Positions 1-7,328 are shown, counted from the first letter of the stretch. The stretch: DNA of 13,448 nucleotides from an uncultured Saprospiraceae bacterium (GCA_937973565.1 CALJKQ010000273.1:1-13448); one strand, 5' to 3'. Notes: generated by a model from the sequence alone, not told the origin. Made by a program: numbers and translations.

Positions 1-630
1 TATGAGCGTATCGGCTTTGCTGATGGCCAGCTTTATCACAAAATTGTTGGGCATAGGATCACCAACCAGAGACCACACTCCTACTCCATCAAAACGATAT
101 ACGCCGCTGGTAAATACACCGGCATACAATTGACCGGCCTTATTGGTAACCAAACATTTCCCCAAACCGGGCAGGTTGTAGGTAATGTCAGTCCAGCTAT
201 TACCATCCCACTTAAAGACAGCTCCCGCGGTATTCATCATATAAACAATGCCATTCAAACCCCTGGCAAAATCAGACACCAACGTAGTAGATCCACCCAG
301 CCCATTGTTGATGGCTACCCAGCTACCGGCATTGTATTGATAAATACCGTGTGCACCGGTTCCACAATATAGTTTGTGGTCTGTGGCAACTTCCACATCT
401 CTTATAATGGAATCCGGCAAGCCCTGACTTATGTTGAGCCAGGTCTGTCCTTCATCCGCAGATTTAAATACGCCATAGCTTACAGTTCCGGCATAGATCA
501 CATTGTTGCTACCCGCGGCAAGACAGGTAACATCTTCGTTGGGGGTACTCATTTTTTGCCAGCTCACCTGCGCCATAAGGCTGCACTGCACCAGAAAAAA
601 TAATTGTACGACAAACTTAACCCTAACCAT
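1..630 (-). CDS. Secreted beta-propeller protein with Asp-box, N-terminal part (3' end off the window)
   Basis: Reading the minus strand from the ATG at 630-628 gives 210 uninterrupted codons that run off the left edge. Residues 1-21 form a signal peptide (basic start MVRVK, hydrophobic core, LMA before Q21). The mature part repeats a roughly 40-residue pattern of the kind '..LYAG...GVY.F.G..W..I..GLP', typical of WD40/BNR/sortilin-like propellers. Residues 57-64, SADEGQTW, match the Asp-box S-x-D-x-G-x-x-W. Such proteins in Bacteroidota are usually exported, often by the type IX system through a C-terminal domain that would lie outside this window. The enzymatic or binding role cannot be told. 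No Shine-Dalgarno is seen before the start. A weak -7-like box TATCTTTC (minus strand, 657-650) lies about 20 bases upstream, without a convincing -33 partner. Confidence 0.85.
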   Translation of the reverse strand, partial: MVRVKFVVQLFFLVQCSLMAQVSWQKMSTPNEDVTCLAAGSNNVIYAGTVSYGVFKSADEGQTWLNISQGLPDSIIRDVEVATDHKLYCGTGAHGIYQYNAGSWVAINNGLGGSTTLVSDFARGLNGIVYMMNTAGAVFKWDGNSWTDITYNLPGLGKCLVTNKAGQLYAGVFTSGVYRFDGVGVWSLVGDPMPNNFVIKLAISKADTLI

Positions 631-991
631 TCTTTTTTGAATGTTGATCGAAAGATAGATACCATTTTCTACCTTATTGCTTACAGACTTCCTTTATTTT
701 ACTTACTTTTTATTTAATTTTGAATTACAGGTTTTTTACATATTTTATATTGATAGAGCTTCTGTTAAAATATTTTATTCTATTTTTTGAAAAATTTCCA
801 AATCATTTCAAACATTTGGTGAAGGATAAAAAAGCCCTGACAACCATTTACACAACATTACTTTTAATCCATTTACATTTGCATCATCATTTTAGTTGAA
901 AATTATTAGAAATCAACCGCGTTTTTTAAGTCGGTTGTACTTCTGGTAAGTCAATAAATATTAACTTTATGTTAAATTAAGCTAAAGTCTT
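631..991. other. AT-rich divergent spacer, no gene seen
   Basis: A 361-base gap between two divergent genes. It is very AT-rich with frequent stops in all frames, and I see no coding sequence. It must hold the promoters of both neighbours. On the plus strand TAACTTTA (962-969) resembles the Bacteroidota -7 box TAnnTTTG, 22 bases before the ATG at 992, but no good -33 box is present at the right distance. Two short inverted repeats are visible: CCAAAT/ATTTGG (798-803 and 814-819) and CAACCG/CGGTTG (914-919 and 932-937, 12-base loop). Confidence 0.5.
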
Positions 992-1408
992 ATGAAGGAC
1001 ATTGCCGACCTGTTGGGCAGAATTTGTATCGCTATGATTTTTGTTTACGAGGCCATTGATACAATGTTGTTTTTCAACAACACCAAAAGGACGATGGCTG
1101 AATACGGACTCAACTGGAAACCGGATTTGGTTTTGGGCATTCTGGTAGCATTTCTAATCCTTGGCGCCATCATGGTGTTGATTGGTTATTATGCCAACGT
1201 GGGCGCTATCTTGCTGCTTACCTACTGGCTGCCCTTTACCCTCATTGTCTATTCCTTTTGGAATGACCCCCAGCCACTGCAACGACTCAATGCTTTGTAC
1301 TTTATGAGAAACCTGGCGGTTTGTGGTGGCCTTCTGCTCCTCATCGCCAACGGGGCTGGAAAGTACAGCGTCAAACGATTGATCCACGTGATGCGACTCC
1401 CCAAATAA
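992..1408 (+). CDS. DoxX-like four-helix membrane protein
   Basis: 138 residues, an inner-membrane protein with four hydrophobic segments at about residues 7-28, 44-65, 67-88 and 102-120. The pattern and the conserved ending NALYFMRNLAVCGGLLLL (99-116) fit the DoxX/DoxD family; family members in Bacteroidota are typically 120-150 residues. DoxX proteins have been linked to thiosulfate:quinone oxidoreduction and to redox or stress complexes, but most are uncharacterised, so no reaction is assigned. The ATG at 992 is the first start in the frame. The stop TAA (1406-1408) shares its last A with the ATG of the next gene (TAATG), which suggests one transcript and coupled translation. Confidence 0.82.
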   Translation: MKDIADLLGRICIAMIFVYEAIDTMLFFNNTKRTMAEYGLNWKPDLVLGILVAFLILGAIMVLIGYYANVGAILLLTYWLPFTLIVYSFWNDPQPLQRLNALYFMRNLAVCGGLLLLIANGAGKYSVKRLIHVMRLPK

Positions 1409-2112
1409 TGGCTAAATATACCTGTCTATTATTCGACCTGGACGATACCTTATTGGATTTCAAACAAGCGTCCCGAACCGCCTTTCAACTGTTCTATGAG
1501 CGGTATCTTTTGGATTCAGGCCTCACACCGCATGCTGCGTTCGAACATTACCACGACGCCAATCTGATGGTGTGGGAAATGTTTGAGCAAAACCAAATCA
1601 GCATTGATGAATTGAAGACCCGAAGATTTGAGTGGATGTACCAACATGCAGGGCTGTCCATTCCCTTCGATGAACTTCCGGCGCAATCCGACTTTTTTCT
1701 GGATGCTTTAATTGAATCCACGCATCTGCTGGAAGGTGCCGAACCACTGCTCACCCATTTGAGTTCACAATATCACCTCAGCGTCATTACCAATGGCATC
1801 AGCTATGTGCAGCATTCGAGATTAAAGAGGCTCAATATTGGGCACCATTTCCAACATGTGTTTATCTCGGAAGAAATCGGTCATTCCAAACCATCCGAAG
1901 GATTTTTCAACCATGTGCTTGATACGTTGATGGATCATCCGCCACAAAACATGCTGGTGATTGGCGACAGCCTCAATGCCGACATAGCCGGTGCCCTGCA
2001 AGCCGGTCTGGATGCCTGTTGGTTTAACCCACATGGCTTGACCCATTCGGGCAAATACGCCCCGCATTACGAAATACGAAGCTGGCAGGAATTTACTGCA
2101 CTTCTTTCCTGA
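1408..2112 (+). CDS. yjjG: HAD-superfamily hydrolase, YjjG-type pyrimidine nucleotidase
   Basis: 234 residues. All four HAD motifs are present: motif I DLDDT (residues 10-14, nucleophile D10 and acid/base D12), motif II T128 in VITNG, motif III K161 in HSKPS, and motif IV GDSLNADIAGA (187-197; D187 and D192 for magnesium). A helical cap occupies about residues 18-105. The arrangement, the phrase DLDDTLLDF and the length (YjjG of E. coli is about 225 residues) fit the YjjG family, cytosolic 5'-nucleotidases that remove phosphate from dUMP, dTMP and non-canonical pyrimidine nucleotides. The open frame extends upstream to 1321, inside the DoxX-like gene, but the ATG at 1408 puts motif I at the usual distance from the N-terminus and forms the TAATG overlap. 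Exact substrate is inferred; a general HAD phosphatase is the alternative. Confidence 0.85.
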   Translation: MAKYTCLLFDLDDTLLDFKQASRTAFQLFYERYLLDSGLTPHAAFEHYHDANLMVWEMFEQNQISIDELKTRRFEWMYQHAGLSIPFDELPAQSDFFLDALIESTHLLEGAEPLLTHLSSQYHLSVITNGISYVQHSRLKRLNIGHHFQHVFISEEIGHSKPSEGFFNHVLDTLMDHPPQNMLVIGDSLNADIAGALQAGLDACWFNPHGLTHSGKYAPHYEIRSWQEFTALLS

Positions 2113-2565
2113 TTACCATTCGTCGAGCAAGGCAAAGACAATGCCGCACAGGGTTGCCTGACTAAAGCCGTACAACATCCAGGTACTTACCATCACTATA
2201 TCCACATCGATGGCGCTGTAGGTAATCCACATGACGGGGATCAAACCCACCAGGGCGTACATGAGTCCAAACTCAACGCCTTTTACAAAAATGCCGCCGG
2301 GTAGAAACCGCCTGAATCGATTCCACAATACGGCCAGGGCAAAACTCAAAACAAAAGGGTGTAAGTAGAAATAAACATCCCTGCTGCCGTCTGAATTGAA
2401 AATGGGATTGATGTAATCCACAAAGAGATCCGGTTTCAAGTGAATGGCTGCATACAAACTTCCAAAGCTGGCCAGAAACAGCGCAGCGCCGGCAATCAAT
2501 CCTTTCTTTAAAATTCCGGTAAATGGATTCGGCATAGGGCCTTGGTTGGGTTGCGTGTTTTCCAT
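2113..2565 (-). CDS. Small four-helix membrane protein of unknown function
   Basis: 150 residues from the ATG at 2565-2563. An in-frame TTG at 2574 would add three residues, but the ATG is preferred. A short polar, proline-rich N-terminus (ENTQPNQGPMPNP) is followed by four hydrophobic segments at about 20-42, 66-84, 95-117 and 122-147; the last ends in ALLDEW. I do not recognise the family. It starts 27 bases after the stop of the YceI-like gene upstream, so the two are probably co-transcribed and it may take part in the same envelope function. Its stop codon (2115-2113) directly abuts the stop of the convergent nucleotidase gene (2110-2112), with no base between, so no room exists for a separate terminator outside coding sequence. 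Confidence 0.75.
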   Translation of the reverse strand: MENTQPNQGPMPNPFTGILKKGLIAGAALFLASFGSLYAAIHLKPDLFVDYINPIFNSDGSRDVYFYLHPFVLSFALAVLWNRFRRFLPGGIFVKGVEFGLMYALVGLIPVMWITYSAIDVDIVMVSTWMLYGFSQATLCGIVFALLDEW

Positions 2566-2592
2566 GATCAACAATTTTATTTTCTATACAAA

Positions 2593-3174
2593 CTAGTTCA
2601 ACGGCTTAAAAAAAAGCGTAAACTCTACCAATAATTCATTTTTTACTTTAATGGCTCCTCCCAGCTTACTGGGCGGCTTCAACTGAAAATCGCTGAATAA
2701 TATTTGTTTGGTCCCCACAAGCTGCAAGAAACCCTGAGCCTTGGGCACTACTGCAAAATTGATATTCATCCTTCGGGTAACACCGGCCAGTTCGATTTCA
2801 GCTTCTCCTTGCAAGTGTCCGGCTTGCGTGAGTTTTTCCAAATCCTTGTCAAAACCTACAAAACGAATCTTCATCAATGGATAATCCTTCGCTTTGAGGG
2901 TCTTCTGAAGGTCTTTGGTCATGATTTTGTGGTGACAGTCAAAACGTGCTACCTGGATCGACAACTCACCTCCTGCTTTTACTTTTTCTCCAACTCCCGC
3001 CATCGTCCAGATGGTATCCGTCCTGCCATATTCCGGCACTTCGCAGCTAAAACTGTTGATGTTGGTTTTGCCATCTACCCACAGAATGCTGTGACTGGCC
3101 AAAACCCAGTACTGAGGCCCGGCCGGAAGGGTCATCCACCAAATCAGACAACTGATCCACATTCCGGTAAACAT
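2593..3174 (-). CDS. YceI-like family protein (second copy)
   Basis: 193 residues, probably exported. The N-terminus is hydrophobic and tryptophan-rich (about 1-26, including WISCLIWWMTL) and reads as a signal peptide or membrane anchor. The rest follows the YceI lipocalin-like pattern: an initial strand ILWVDGKTNINSFSCEV (30-46), the helical KIMTKDLQKTLKAKDYPLMKIRF (83-105), an ELAGVTRRMNINF strand (128-140), and a final LGGAIKVKNELLVEFTL block (171-187). YceI proteins bind apolar isoprenoid-type ligands in the periplasm, and the ligand here is unknown. The sequence differs strongly from the other YceI protein at 4681-5277, so this is not a recent duplication. A terminator-like hairpin (3191-3231) separates it from the barrel gene upstream, so it may depend on read-through or its own weak promoter; no clear TAnnTTTG box is visible. 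Confidence 0.78.
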   Translation of the reverse strand: MFTGMWISCLIWWMTLPAGPQYWVLASHSILWVDGKTNINSFSCEVPEYGRTDTIWTMAGVGEKVKAGGELSIQVARFDCHHKIMTKDLQKTLKAKDYPLMKIRFVGFDKDLEKLTQAGHLQGEAEIELAGVTRRMNINFAVVPKAQGFLQLVGTKQILFSDFQLKPPSKLGGAIKVKNELLVEFTLFFKPLN

Positions 3175-3190
3175 AGAAAAAAGTTTTGAA

Positions 3191-3231
3191 GGTTAAAAGA
3201 AAGGAGTTGAATGAAAACCACCCAACTCCTT
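3191..3231 (-). terminator. Hairpin terminator after the outer-membrane barrel gene
   Basis: AAGGAGTTG (3201-3209) and CAACTCCTT (3223-3231) form a perfect 9-bp stem with a 13-base loop. In the direction of the barrel gene the stem is followed by TCTTTTAACC (3200-3191), a short U-rich tail. The hairpin lies about 40 bases after the stop at 3274 and 17 bases before the next start. The short U tract suggests partial termination that would set the ratio of barrel to downstream YceI protein. Confidence 0.55.
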
Positions 3232-3273
3232 AAAAAGATTATCAATGAAAACCTCTTAGATAATTGTATCAGC

Positions 3274-4608
3274 TTAGAAACCTACAACTGCCTCGATTAC
3301 GAGACCATTGAATTTGGCTCCGCTTCTGATATCAGTTCCTTTGAAACCGTCGTATTTCTGATTTACATATTCGCCTTTCAACAAAAGGTTTTTAGTAGGG
3401 AACCATCCTGCAGCGATGGCAGTTCTGGTTACGTTTACGTCATCTGTATAACCATTCAATCTGCTGGTTACTTTGTTGTATTTGGCTCCTATGAATACTT
3501 GTTCATTTGCAAGGAATCTGTAGATCAATTCACCTGCCATCTGGGTTGTTTTTCTGTTGGCACCATCGTATGCATCTGGTTTTTCGTTAACGGTTTTACC
3601 GGTTGCTTGTTCGTAAGTACCAAAGAATTCCAAACCTTTGAATTTAACAAATGGGTTGATGATCCATGTATTCAATGTATTGCTCATACCTGGGTTGAAC
3701 CTGCCGCTGAATGCTTCTGCAGTACCGTTGGTAGAAGCAGCTGTTTCAATAACTCCGAAGTATGCAGATCCTGTTCTGTCGCCACCAAACAATGTCAAAC
3801 CTGGAGAAGATGCGTTGTTGTACATAGAAGCACTCAATCTGAATCTCAGGTCGTCATTGAATTTTTTGTCGTAAGCCAACTTAAAGTAGATAGATGGATT
3901 TTTTCCAACAATAGAGTCAGCCTTGCCCGTACCAATTACAGGAGCAACACCATAATCACGGATGTTATTTCTGATCAAACCGTTGGTAACCCCAATCATA
4001 CCCATGAAACCATCAACCGGGAAGATGTACAATTCACCACCAATTTCTGTAGCAAATTCATCCATTACGTTGTTGTCTGCAAAAGCGTTGAAGATAGCAT
4101 TACCTCCATCTGATCTTCTGAAGTGAGTGTCACCGTAGTTGATCTCCATGTGACCGATTTTTACTCTCAGGTATTTTTCAAACCAACTTGGATTGCCAAA
4201 CATAGAAAGTTTATCGATTTGGATGTAACCACCTTTTACCCAGAATTCGTTGTGGTGTCTTGCAGCCATATAGTTTTCCAGGAAAATTCTGATACCATCA
4301 CCCAACTGTACGTCGAAGTTCAAATTGGCAGCTGCCAGGTTAAAGCCATTACCCAGTGGATACAAAGCAAGTTTTTTGGTTGCAGATGTATCTACGTTTT
4401 CATGGCTGAGCATCTGATAGCCCTGACGGAAACTACCACCGATATTTAATTTAAATCCCTCATAGGCCATGGTTTCGGTTTTGGAAGGCTCGTATACGTT
4501 GATTCCGGTTTGGTCGTACGCTCTGGAATACTGTATTTTTTGAGCTGTCACTTTGGTTACCATAACGATCACCAAAAGAAGTGCGAAAAGTTTAACTAAC
4601 GATTTCAT
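3274..4608 (-). CDS. Outer-membrane beta-barrel (porin-like) protein
   Basis: 444 residues. Residues 1-22 form a signal peptide (MKSLVKLFALLLVIVMVTKVTA, cut before QK). The mature protein is rich in Gly, Asn, Tyr and Phe with alternating polar/apolar stretches, for example GFKLNIGGSFRQGYQML near the start and NLLLKGEYVNQKYDG near the end, and ends in aromatic Phe (EAVVGF), the usual signal for outer-membrane barrel assembly. It has no plug domain or TonB box, so it is porin-like rather than a TonB receptor. Bacteroidota carry such barrels beside yceI genes. Its substrate is unknown. It starts 72 bases after the YceI-like gene 4681-5277, is probably in the same transcript, and is followed by the hairpin at 3191-3231. 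Phosphate-selective-porin-like is an alternative name that I cannot verify. Confidence 0.8.
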   Translation of the reverse strand: MKSLVKLFALLLVIVMVTKVTAQKIQYSRAYDQTGINVYEPSKTETMAYEGFKLNIGGSFRQGYQMLSHENVDTSATKKLALYPLGNGFNLAAANLNFDVQLGDGIRIFLENYMAARHHNEFWVKGGYIQIDKLSMFGNPSWFEKYLRVKIGHMEINYGDTHFRRSDGGNAIFNAFADNNVMDEFATEIGGELYIFPVDGFMGMIGVTNGLIRNNIRDYGVAPVIGTGKADSIVGKNPSIYFKLAYDKKFNDDLRFRLSASMYNNASSPGLTLFGGDRTGSAYFGVIETAASTNGTAEAFSGRFNPGMSNTLNTWIINPFVKFKGLEFFGTYEQATGKTVNEKPDAYDGANRKTTQMAGELIYRFLANEQVFIGAKYNKVTSRLNGYTDDVNVTRTAIAAGWFPTKNLLLKGEYVNQKYDGFKGTDIRSGAKFNGLVIEAVVGF

Positions 4609-4680
4609 AAAGAATTGTTTTAAGGTTTACAAATGTTATTTGTTGTCTTTTTATTTTATCGGTTTTTGGGAACTAACTTC

Positions 4681-5277
4681 CTAATTAACTTCATTCATTT
4701 TATTGGCGTTGAAGTTGAACTTGAGCGTTACTTCATTGCCTGTTTTTACAGCACCCAACATAAAGGATGGAGGATCCATACCAAATTCTTTCATAAGCAG
4801 TTTTTTCTCAGTAGTTACATTGATGGTTCCTGCTTTGTTGGGCTTTAGATAAGCCACCAAGGGTACTTCCAATGTTTTGCCGGCTATGGTAAGGTTTACC
4901 TTTGCATTTACAGTATAGGTAATATTGTCTTTGGTAGAAACAGTGGCATCTTTCAAGGTTGCGGTAATGTTGGCGTTTTTGTCTGCTTTCAATGCTTTGT
5001 AAGCATTTTTGTCCATACCATCTTTACCACTTTTTAAGGCTTTGGAAGGAATAGAGAATGTCATGCTTACTACATCGGTAATCTGACCGGCATCATTGGT
5101 TGTTACACCAATGGTACAATCGCCATTTGCTGCTTTCATTTCCCAGTCGTGCATGGTAGAGGTTCCTGCAACGGTAACAGCTGCTGCTTTAGTGGAATAC
5201 TTATCCTGTGCATTAACCAATACAGGTAAGATCAGCAGAAAAAAGAGTGTTACTCCATTAAACATCATTGATTTCAT
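4681..5277 (-). CDS. YceI-family periplasmic protein (first copy)
   Basis: 198 residues. The ATG at 5277-5275 is chosen because it begins a clean signal peptide (residues 1-23, ending VNA before QDK); an upstream in-frame TTG at 5301 would add eight residues to it and falls in the -7 box. YceI hallmarks are visible: VAGTSTMHDWEM (36-47), MDKNAYKALKADKNANI (88-104), an INVTTEKKLLMKEFGMDPPSFMLGAVKTGNEVTLKFNF-type ending (152-189). The family folds as a lipocalin-like barrel and binds polyisoprenoid or other apolar molecules in the periplasm. It is the promoter-proximal gene of the set YceI, barrel, YceI, membrane protein. Candidate promoter and repeated operator-like motifs lie directly upstream (5299-5376). 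Confidence 0.87.
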   Translation of the reverse strand: MKSMMFNGVTLFFLLILPVLVNAQDKYSTKAAAVTVAGTSTMHDWEMKAANGDCTIGVTTNDAGQITDVVSMTFSIPSKALKSGKDGMDKNAYKALKADKNANITATLKDATVSTKDNITYTVNAKVNLTIAGKTLEVPLVAYLKPNKAGTINVTTEKKLLMKEFGMDPPSFMLGAVKTGNEVTLKFNFNANKMNEVN

Positions 5278-5298
5278 GATAAATCTTTTTTTAATTAA

Positions 5299-5328
5299 CA
5301 AATACAGTACATGATTACGGCAGTCAGA
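5299..5328 (-). promoter_or_regulatory. Candidate Bacteroidota-type promoter of the YceI/barrel operon
   Basis: On the minus strand TGTATTTG (5306-5299) matches the -7 consensus TAnnTTTG at seven of eight positions with one mismatch in the TA. TCTG (5328-5325) stands 18 bases upstream as a -33 TTTG-like box. The predicted transcript would start about 16 bases before the ATG at 5277. Only the sequence match supports it. Confidence 0.4.
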
Positions 5329-5376
5329 AAATGCGTCATATGACGGCGGTTAGCGATACCCATGATGGTCGTTTAG
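5314..5376. repeat. Three imperfect 14-15 bp direct repeats, possible operator array
   Basis: ATTACGGCAGTCAG (5314-5327), ATGACGGCGGTTAG (5340-5353) and ATGATGGTCGTTTAG (5362-5376, one extra base) share the pattern ATgAcGGcnGttAG. They start 26 and 22 bases apart, about two helical turns. The first overlaps the -33 box of the YceI operon promoter; the second overlaps a perfect 12-bp palindrome, CGTCATATGACG (5334-5345). The placement suggests binding of an oligomeric regulator, but no known operator is recognised. Confidence 0.4.
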
Positions 5377-5526
5377 CCCCTTTTTAACTCAACATTGAAA
5401 GGATGGTATATAAATATTATGTGTGTGGGGCTCATTCTTTTGGGAATGGTGCTGCTTCCACCGGTCAATGTTTCCGGGTACTTTCCTGCCCCAGTTGAGT
5501 TATCTTATTATATAAGGATGAAAATA

Positions 5527-5548
5527 CTTTTCCCTGCATCCGGAAAAG
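5527..5548 (-). terminator. Weak hairpin terminator after miaE
   Basis: CTTTTCC (5527-5533) and GGAAAAG (5542-5548) form a 7-bp stem with an 8-base loop, 25 bases after the miaE stop. Read on the minus strand it is followed by TATTTTC. The stem is A/T-rich and the tail imperfect, so this is only a likely terminator. Confidence 0.35.
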
Positions 5549-5572
5549 AACAAAAGTTATTACATACTTTCT

Positions 5573-6166
5573 TTAATGAATGGTTTTGCCGTCGGCGTCC
5601 AGATTTTTCATGATCTCCGCTTCAAAGGCCAGATACTCCTGCCATCTTTTCCTCACCTTCGCTTCTCCACCATATAAAATGGCAAGCTCCAGAAACATTT
5701 TGTAATGCCCCGCTTCCGACACCATTAGGTCATGGTAAAAACTTCGCAGCTGTTCGTCTGAGATATGCAGCGACAACAACCTGAAACGCTCTGCACTCCT
5801 GGCTTCTATCAAGGCACATACCAACAGATTTTCTATCAGTGCTATTTCCCGGTTGCCTCCCTTTCTGAATTTGTGTAAGGCCAGCACATATTCATCCCTT
5901 CGCTGGTGACCGAGGTTCAACCCTCGCTTTTCCATCTCGCGCAATACCATGCGGAAGTGGCCCCATTCTTCGGTAACGACCGGACACAATGCTTGCAACA
6001 GTTCCTTTTTATCGGGATATTGCTGAATGAGTGAAATACAGGTAGAGGCTGCCTTCTGCTCACAAAAGGCGTGATCGGTAAGTATATCTTCCAGCGACAT
6101 CTCCGCCATGTTTACCCAGCGCGGATCCGTAGGAAGGTGAAGACCCAGCTTGGTTTTGTCAATCAT
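5573..6166 (-). CDS. miaE: tRNA-(ms[2]io[6]A)-hydroxylase MiaE
   Basis: 197 residues, the normal length for MiaE. The enzyme is a cytosolic non-haem di-iron monooxygenase that hydroxylates the isopentenyl group of ms2i6A37 in tRNA. The ferritin-like four-helix pattern and its ligands can be read: E36 (DHAFCEQKAA), E67 and H70 (EEWGHF), E121 (ALIEARSAERF), E151 and H154 (SEAGHY). The start ATG (6166-6164) overlaps the end of the upstream gene by 8 bases (ATGATTGA), so translation is likely coupled and both genes share the promoter near 7254. MiaE depends on MiaA and MiaB products; miaA is at 10369-11214 in this window, miaB is not seen. The identity rests on the ligand set and motif wording and is strong. 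Confidence 0.93.
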   Translation of the reverse strand: MIDKTKLGLHLPTDPRWVNMAEMSLEDILTDHAFCEQKAASTCISLIQQYPDKKELLQALCPVVTEEWGHFRMVLREMEKRGLNLGHQRRDEYVLALHKFRKGGNREIALIENLLVCALIEARSAERFRLLSLHISDEQLRSFYHDLMVSEAGHYKMFLELAILYGGEAKVRKRWQEYLAFEAEIMKNLDADGKTIH

Positions 6167-7235
6167 GGTTCAGACAACGAATTTGTCTTTGCAAAAAATC
6201 TACGTCGTAAACAGTGTAATCCTCAAAGCCGGTTGACCACATTACCCCAAAGCTGTCGAGCCAGCCATTTTCCAGCATGGAAAAATCCTGATCATTGGAC
6301 AAGGTGCATCTGACCTTATAAATGGTCTCCGAACTTTGTTTATCCAGATAAGGCTCCTGCACTTCCAGGATCTTCAAAAACACTCTCTTGCCATTGATGT
6401 ATTGCAACCGCAGGAAATCGGTTTTGTGGATTACTCCATAACTGCGCATCACATCCTTGGAGGCAAACCGGGCTTCTACATCAAAACTGTACTTGCCGTT
6501 GTGTTTGTCGGCCGAAATGCTGATGGTGAGAAAATCTTTTAGCTTAAAGTAATTTTTCATTTTTTCGGGTGTATAGGTAAGCAGCTGCTGTTGCTCCAGG
6601 GTCACCCTCTTTTTCTTGCTGGTCTCATCTTTGCCCTTGAATTTTACGGGACAATCTGCCATCATGTCCTTTTTTTTGTCATCGTCTATCTTGTTGATGA
6701 CCATTTTTTCTTTTTTCTCCTCTACCACCGGAGGGGGAGCTGCCTCTTCTTCTATGGGCAATTGCGGTTCCACTACCGGAGGCATTACCTCTTCTTTGGG
6801 TGTTTTGATTTCTCCTTTGGCAATGGCTTCCTGTTCTATGATGAGGTTCTTGATACTAGCCGTGATCTTGTCGTACTCTTTATCACACTGCGCCATATCT
6901 TTTTTGGCGGTCTGTTGTTTGGCCTTTACGTTGTTTTTTTCTTCTTTGGTCAAGGCACGCTGGGCATCGTAGTCCAGTATGGCCAGCAGTCTTTCATACT
7001 TGGCAAGTTCGAGACGATTTCTTTGTTCTGTCGTCAACAGTTCCCTGTAGGCTTCTATACCCTCCTGCGACCAATGCGCTTTTTCACTCAACAATTGATC
7101 TACATTCGATGAAACAAAGTTGCTGGCCCCATCTACCACGATGTCCTGCCCACTCTTACAGGAAATTTGTTTTTGAGCCGTCAATGGCAGCCAAACCGAA
7201 ATCAACAAGGCACTGAGCAAAAAAATCTGTTTCAT
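6159..7235 (-). CDS. Exported coiled-coil protein of unknown function
   Basis: 358 residues. A signal peptide (1-20, MKQIFLLSALLISVWLPLTA) precedes a mature start QKQISC. Residues about 45-140 are charged, Lys/Glu/Gln-rich and heptad-like, probably a coiled coil. Residues 141-175 form a low-complexity linker of Pro, Glu and Val (EEVMPPVVEPQLPIEEEAAPP). A Lys/Asp-rich stretch (173-210) follows, then a mixed alpha/beta C-terminal domain (about 212-358) with FKLKDFLTISISADKHNG and SFGVMWSTGFEDYTVYDVDFL. I do not recognise the family. The layout, a periplasmic coiled coil, Pro/Glu spacer and terminal domain, suggests an envelope or surface role. It is transcribed first in a unit with miaE, whose start it overlaps by 8 bases; nothing in its sequence explains a link to tRNA modification. 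Confidence 0.8.
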   Translation of the reverse strand: MKQIFLLSALLISVWLPLTAQKQISCKSGQDIVVDGASNFVSSNVDQLLSEKAHWSQEGIEAYRELLTTEQRNRLELAKYERLLAILDYDAQRALTKEEKNNVKAKQQTAKKDMAQCDKEYDKITASIKNLIIEQEAIAKGEIKTPKEEVMPPVVEPQLPIEEEAAPPPVVEEKKEKMVINKIDDDKKKDMMADCPVKFKGKDETSKKKRVTLEQQQLLTYTPEKMKNYFKLKDFLTISISADKHNGKYSFDVEARFASKDVMRSYGVIHKTDFLRLQYINGKRVFLKILEVQEPYLDKQSSETIYKVRCTLSNDQDFSMLENGWLDSFGVMWSTGFEDYTVYDVDFLQRQIRCLNHD

Positions 7236-7253
7236 TTACCGAAATATAGAGGG

Positions 7254-7285
7254 CAAAAGTACGAAAAAAGGGGGAGTTATTCACA
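7254..7285 (-). promoter_or_regulatory. Candidate Bacteroidota-type promoter of the coiled-coil gene and miaE
   Basis: On the minus strand TACTTTTG (7261-7254) is a perfect TAnnTTTG -7 box, and TGTG (7285-7282) lies 20 bases upstream as a near -33 TTTG. The predicted leader is only about 13 bases before the ATG at 7235. The -33 box falls inside the TTATTCAC part of the repeated hairpin module (7270-7304). Confidence 0.55.
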
Positions 7286-7304
7286 TGGGACACCTACGGC
7301 GTCC
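7270..7304. repeat. Intergenic hairpin module, copy A
   Basis: GGGGG, AG, TTATTCAC, three bases and GGACACCTACGGCGTCC (7288-7304) are matched by copy B at 8379-8411 with 14 of 17 identities in the last block. The GGAC/GTCC ends form a small hairpin with a bulged stem. In both places the module lies on the left side of a heptamer array and next to a gene end or start. It contains no coding sequence. Confidence 0.55.
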
Positions 7305-7328
7305 GTTTATCTTTCGACTACACCCACA

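Noticed and set aside
130..603. Two plus-strand frames at 130-372 and 376-603
   Set aside because: The minus strand carries one continuous 210-codon frame with signal peptide and Asp-box across the whole interval.
3211..4113. 300-residue plus-strand frame opposite the outer-membrane barrel gene
   Set aside because: Cys-, Ser- and Phe-rich nonsense product; the minus strand encodes a signal peptide and a barrel with a proper aromatic end.
5334..5345. The 12-bp palindrome CGTCATATGACG as a stand-alone operator
   Set aside because: A few perfect 12-bp palindromes are expected by chance in 13 kb, so it is kept only as part of the direct-repeat observation.
5395..5613. 72-residue plus-strand frame with a hydrophobic start
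   Set aside because: It starts with TTG, overlaps the 3' end of miaE, contains the miaE terminator hairpin and shows no recognisable motif.
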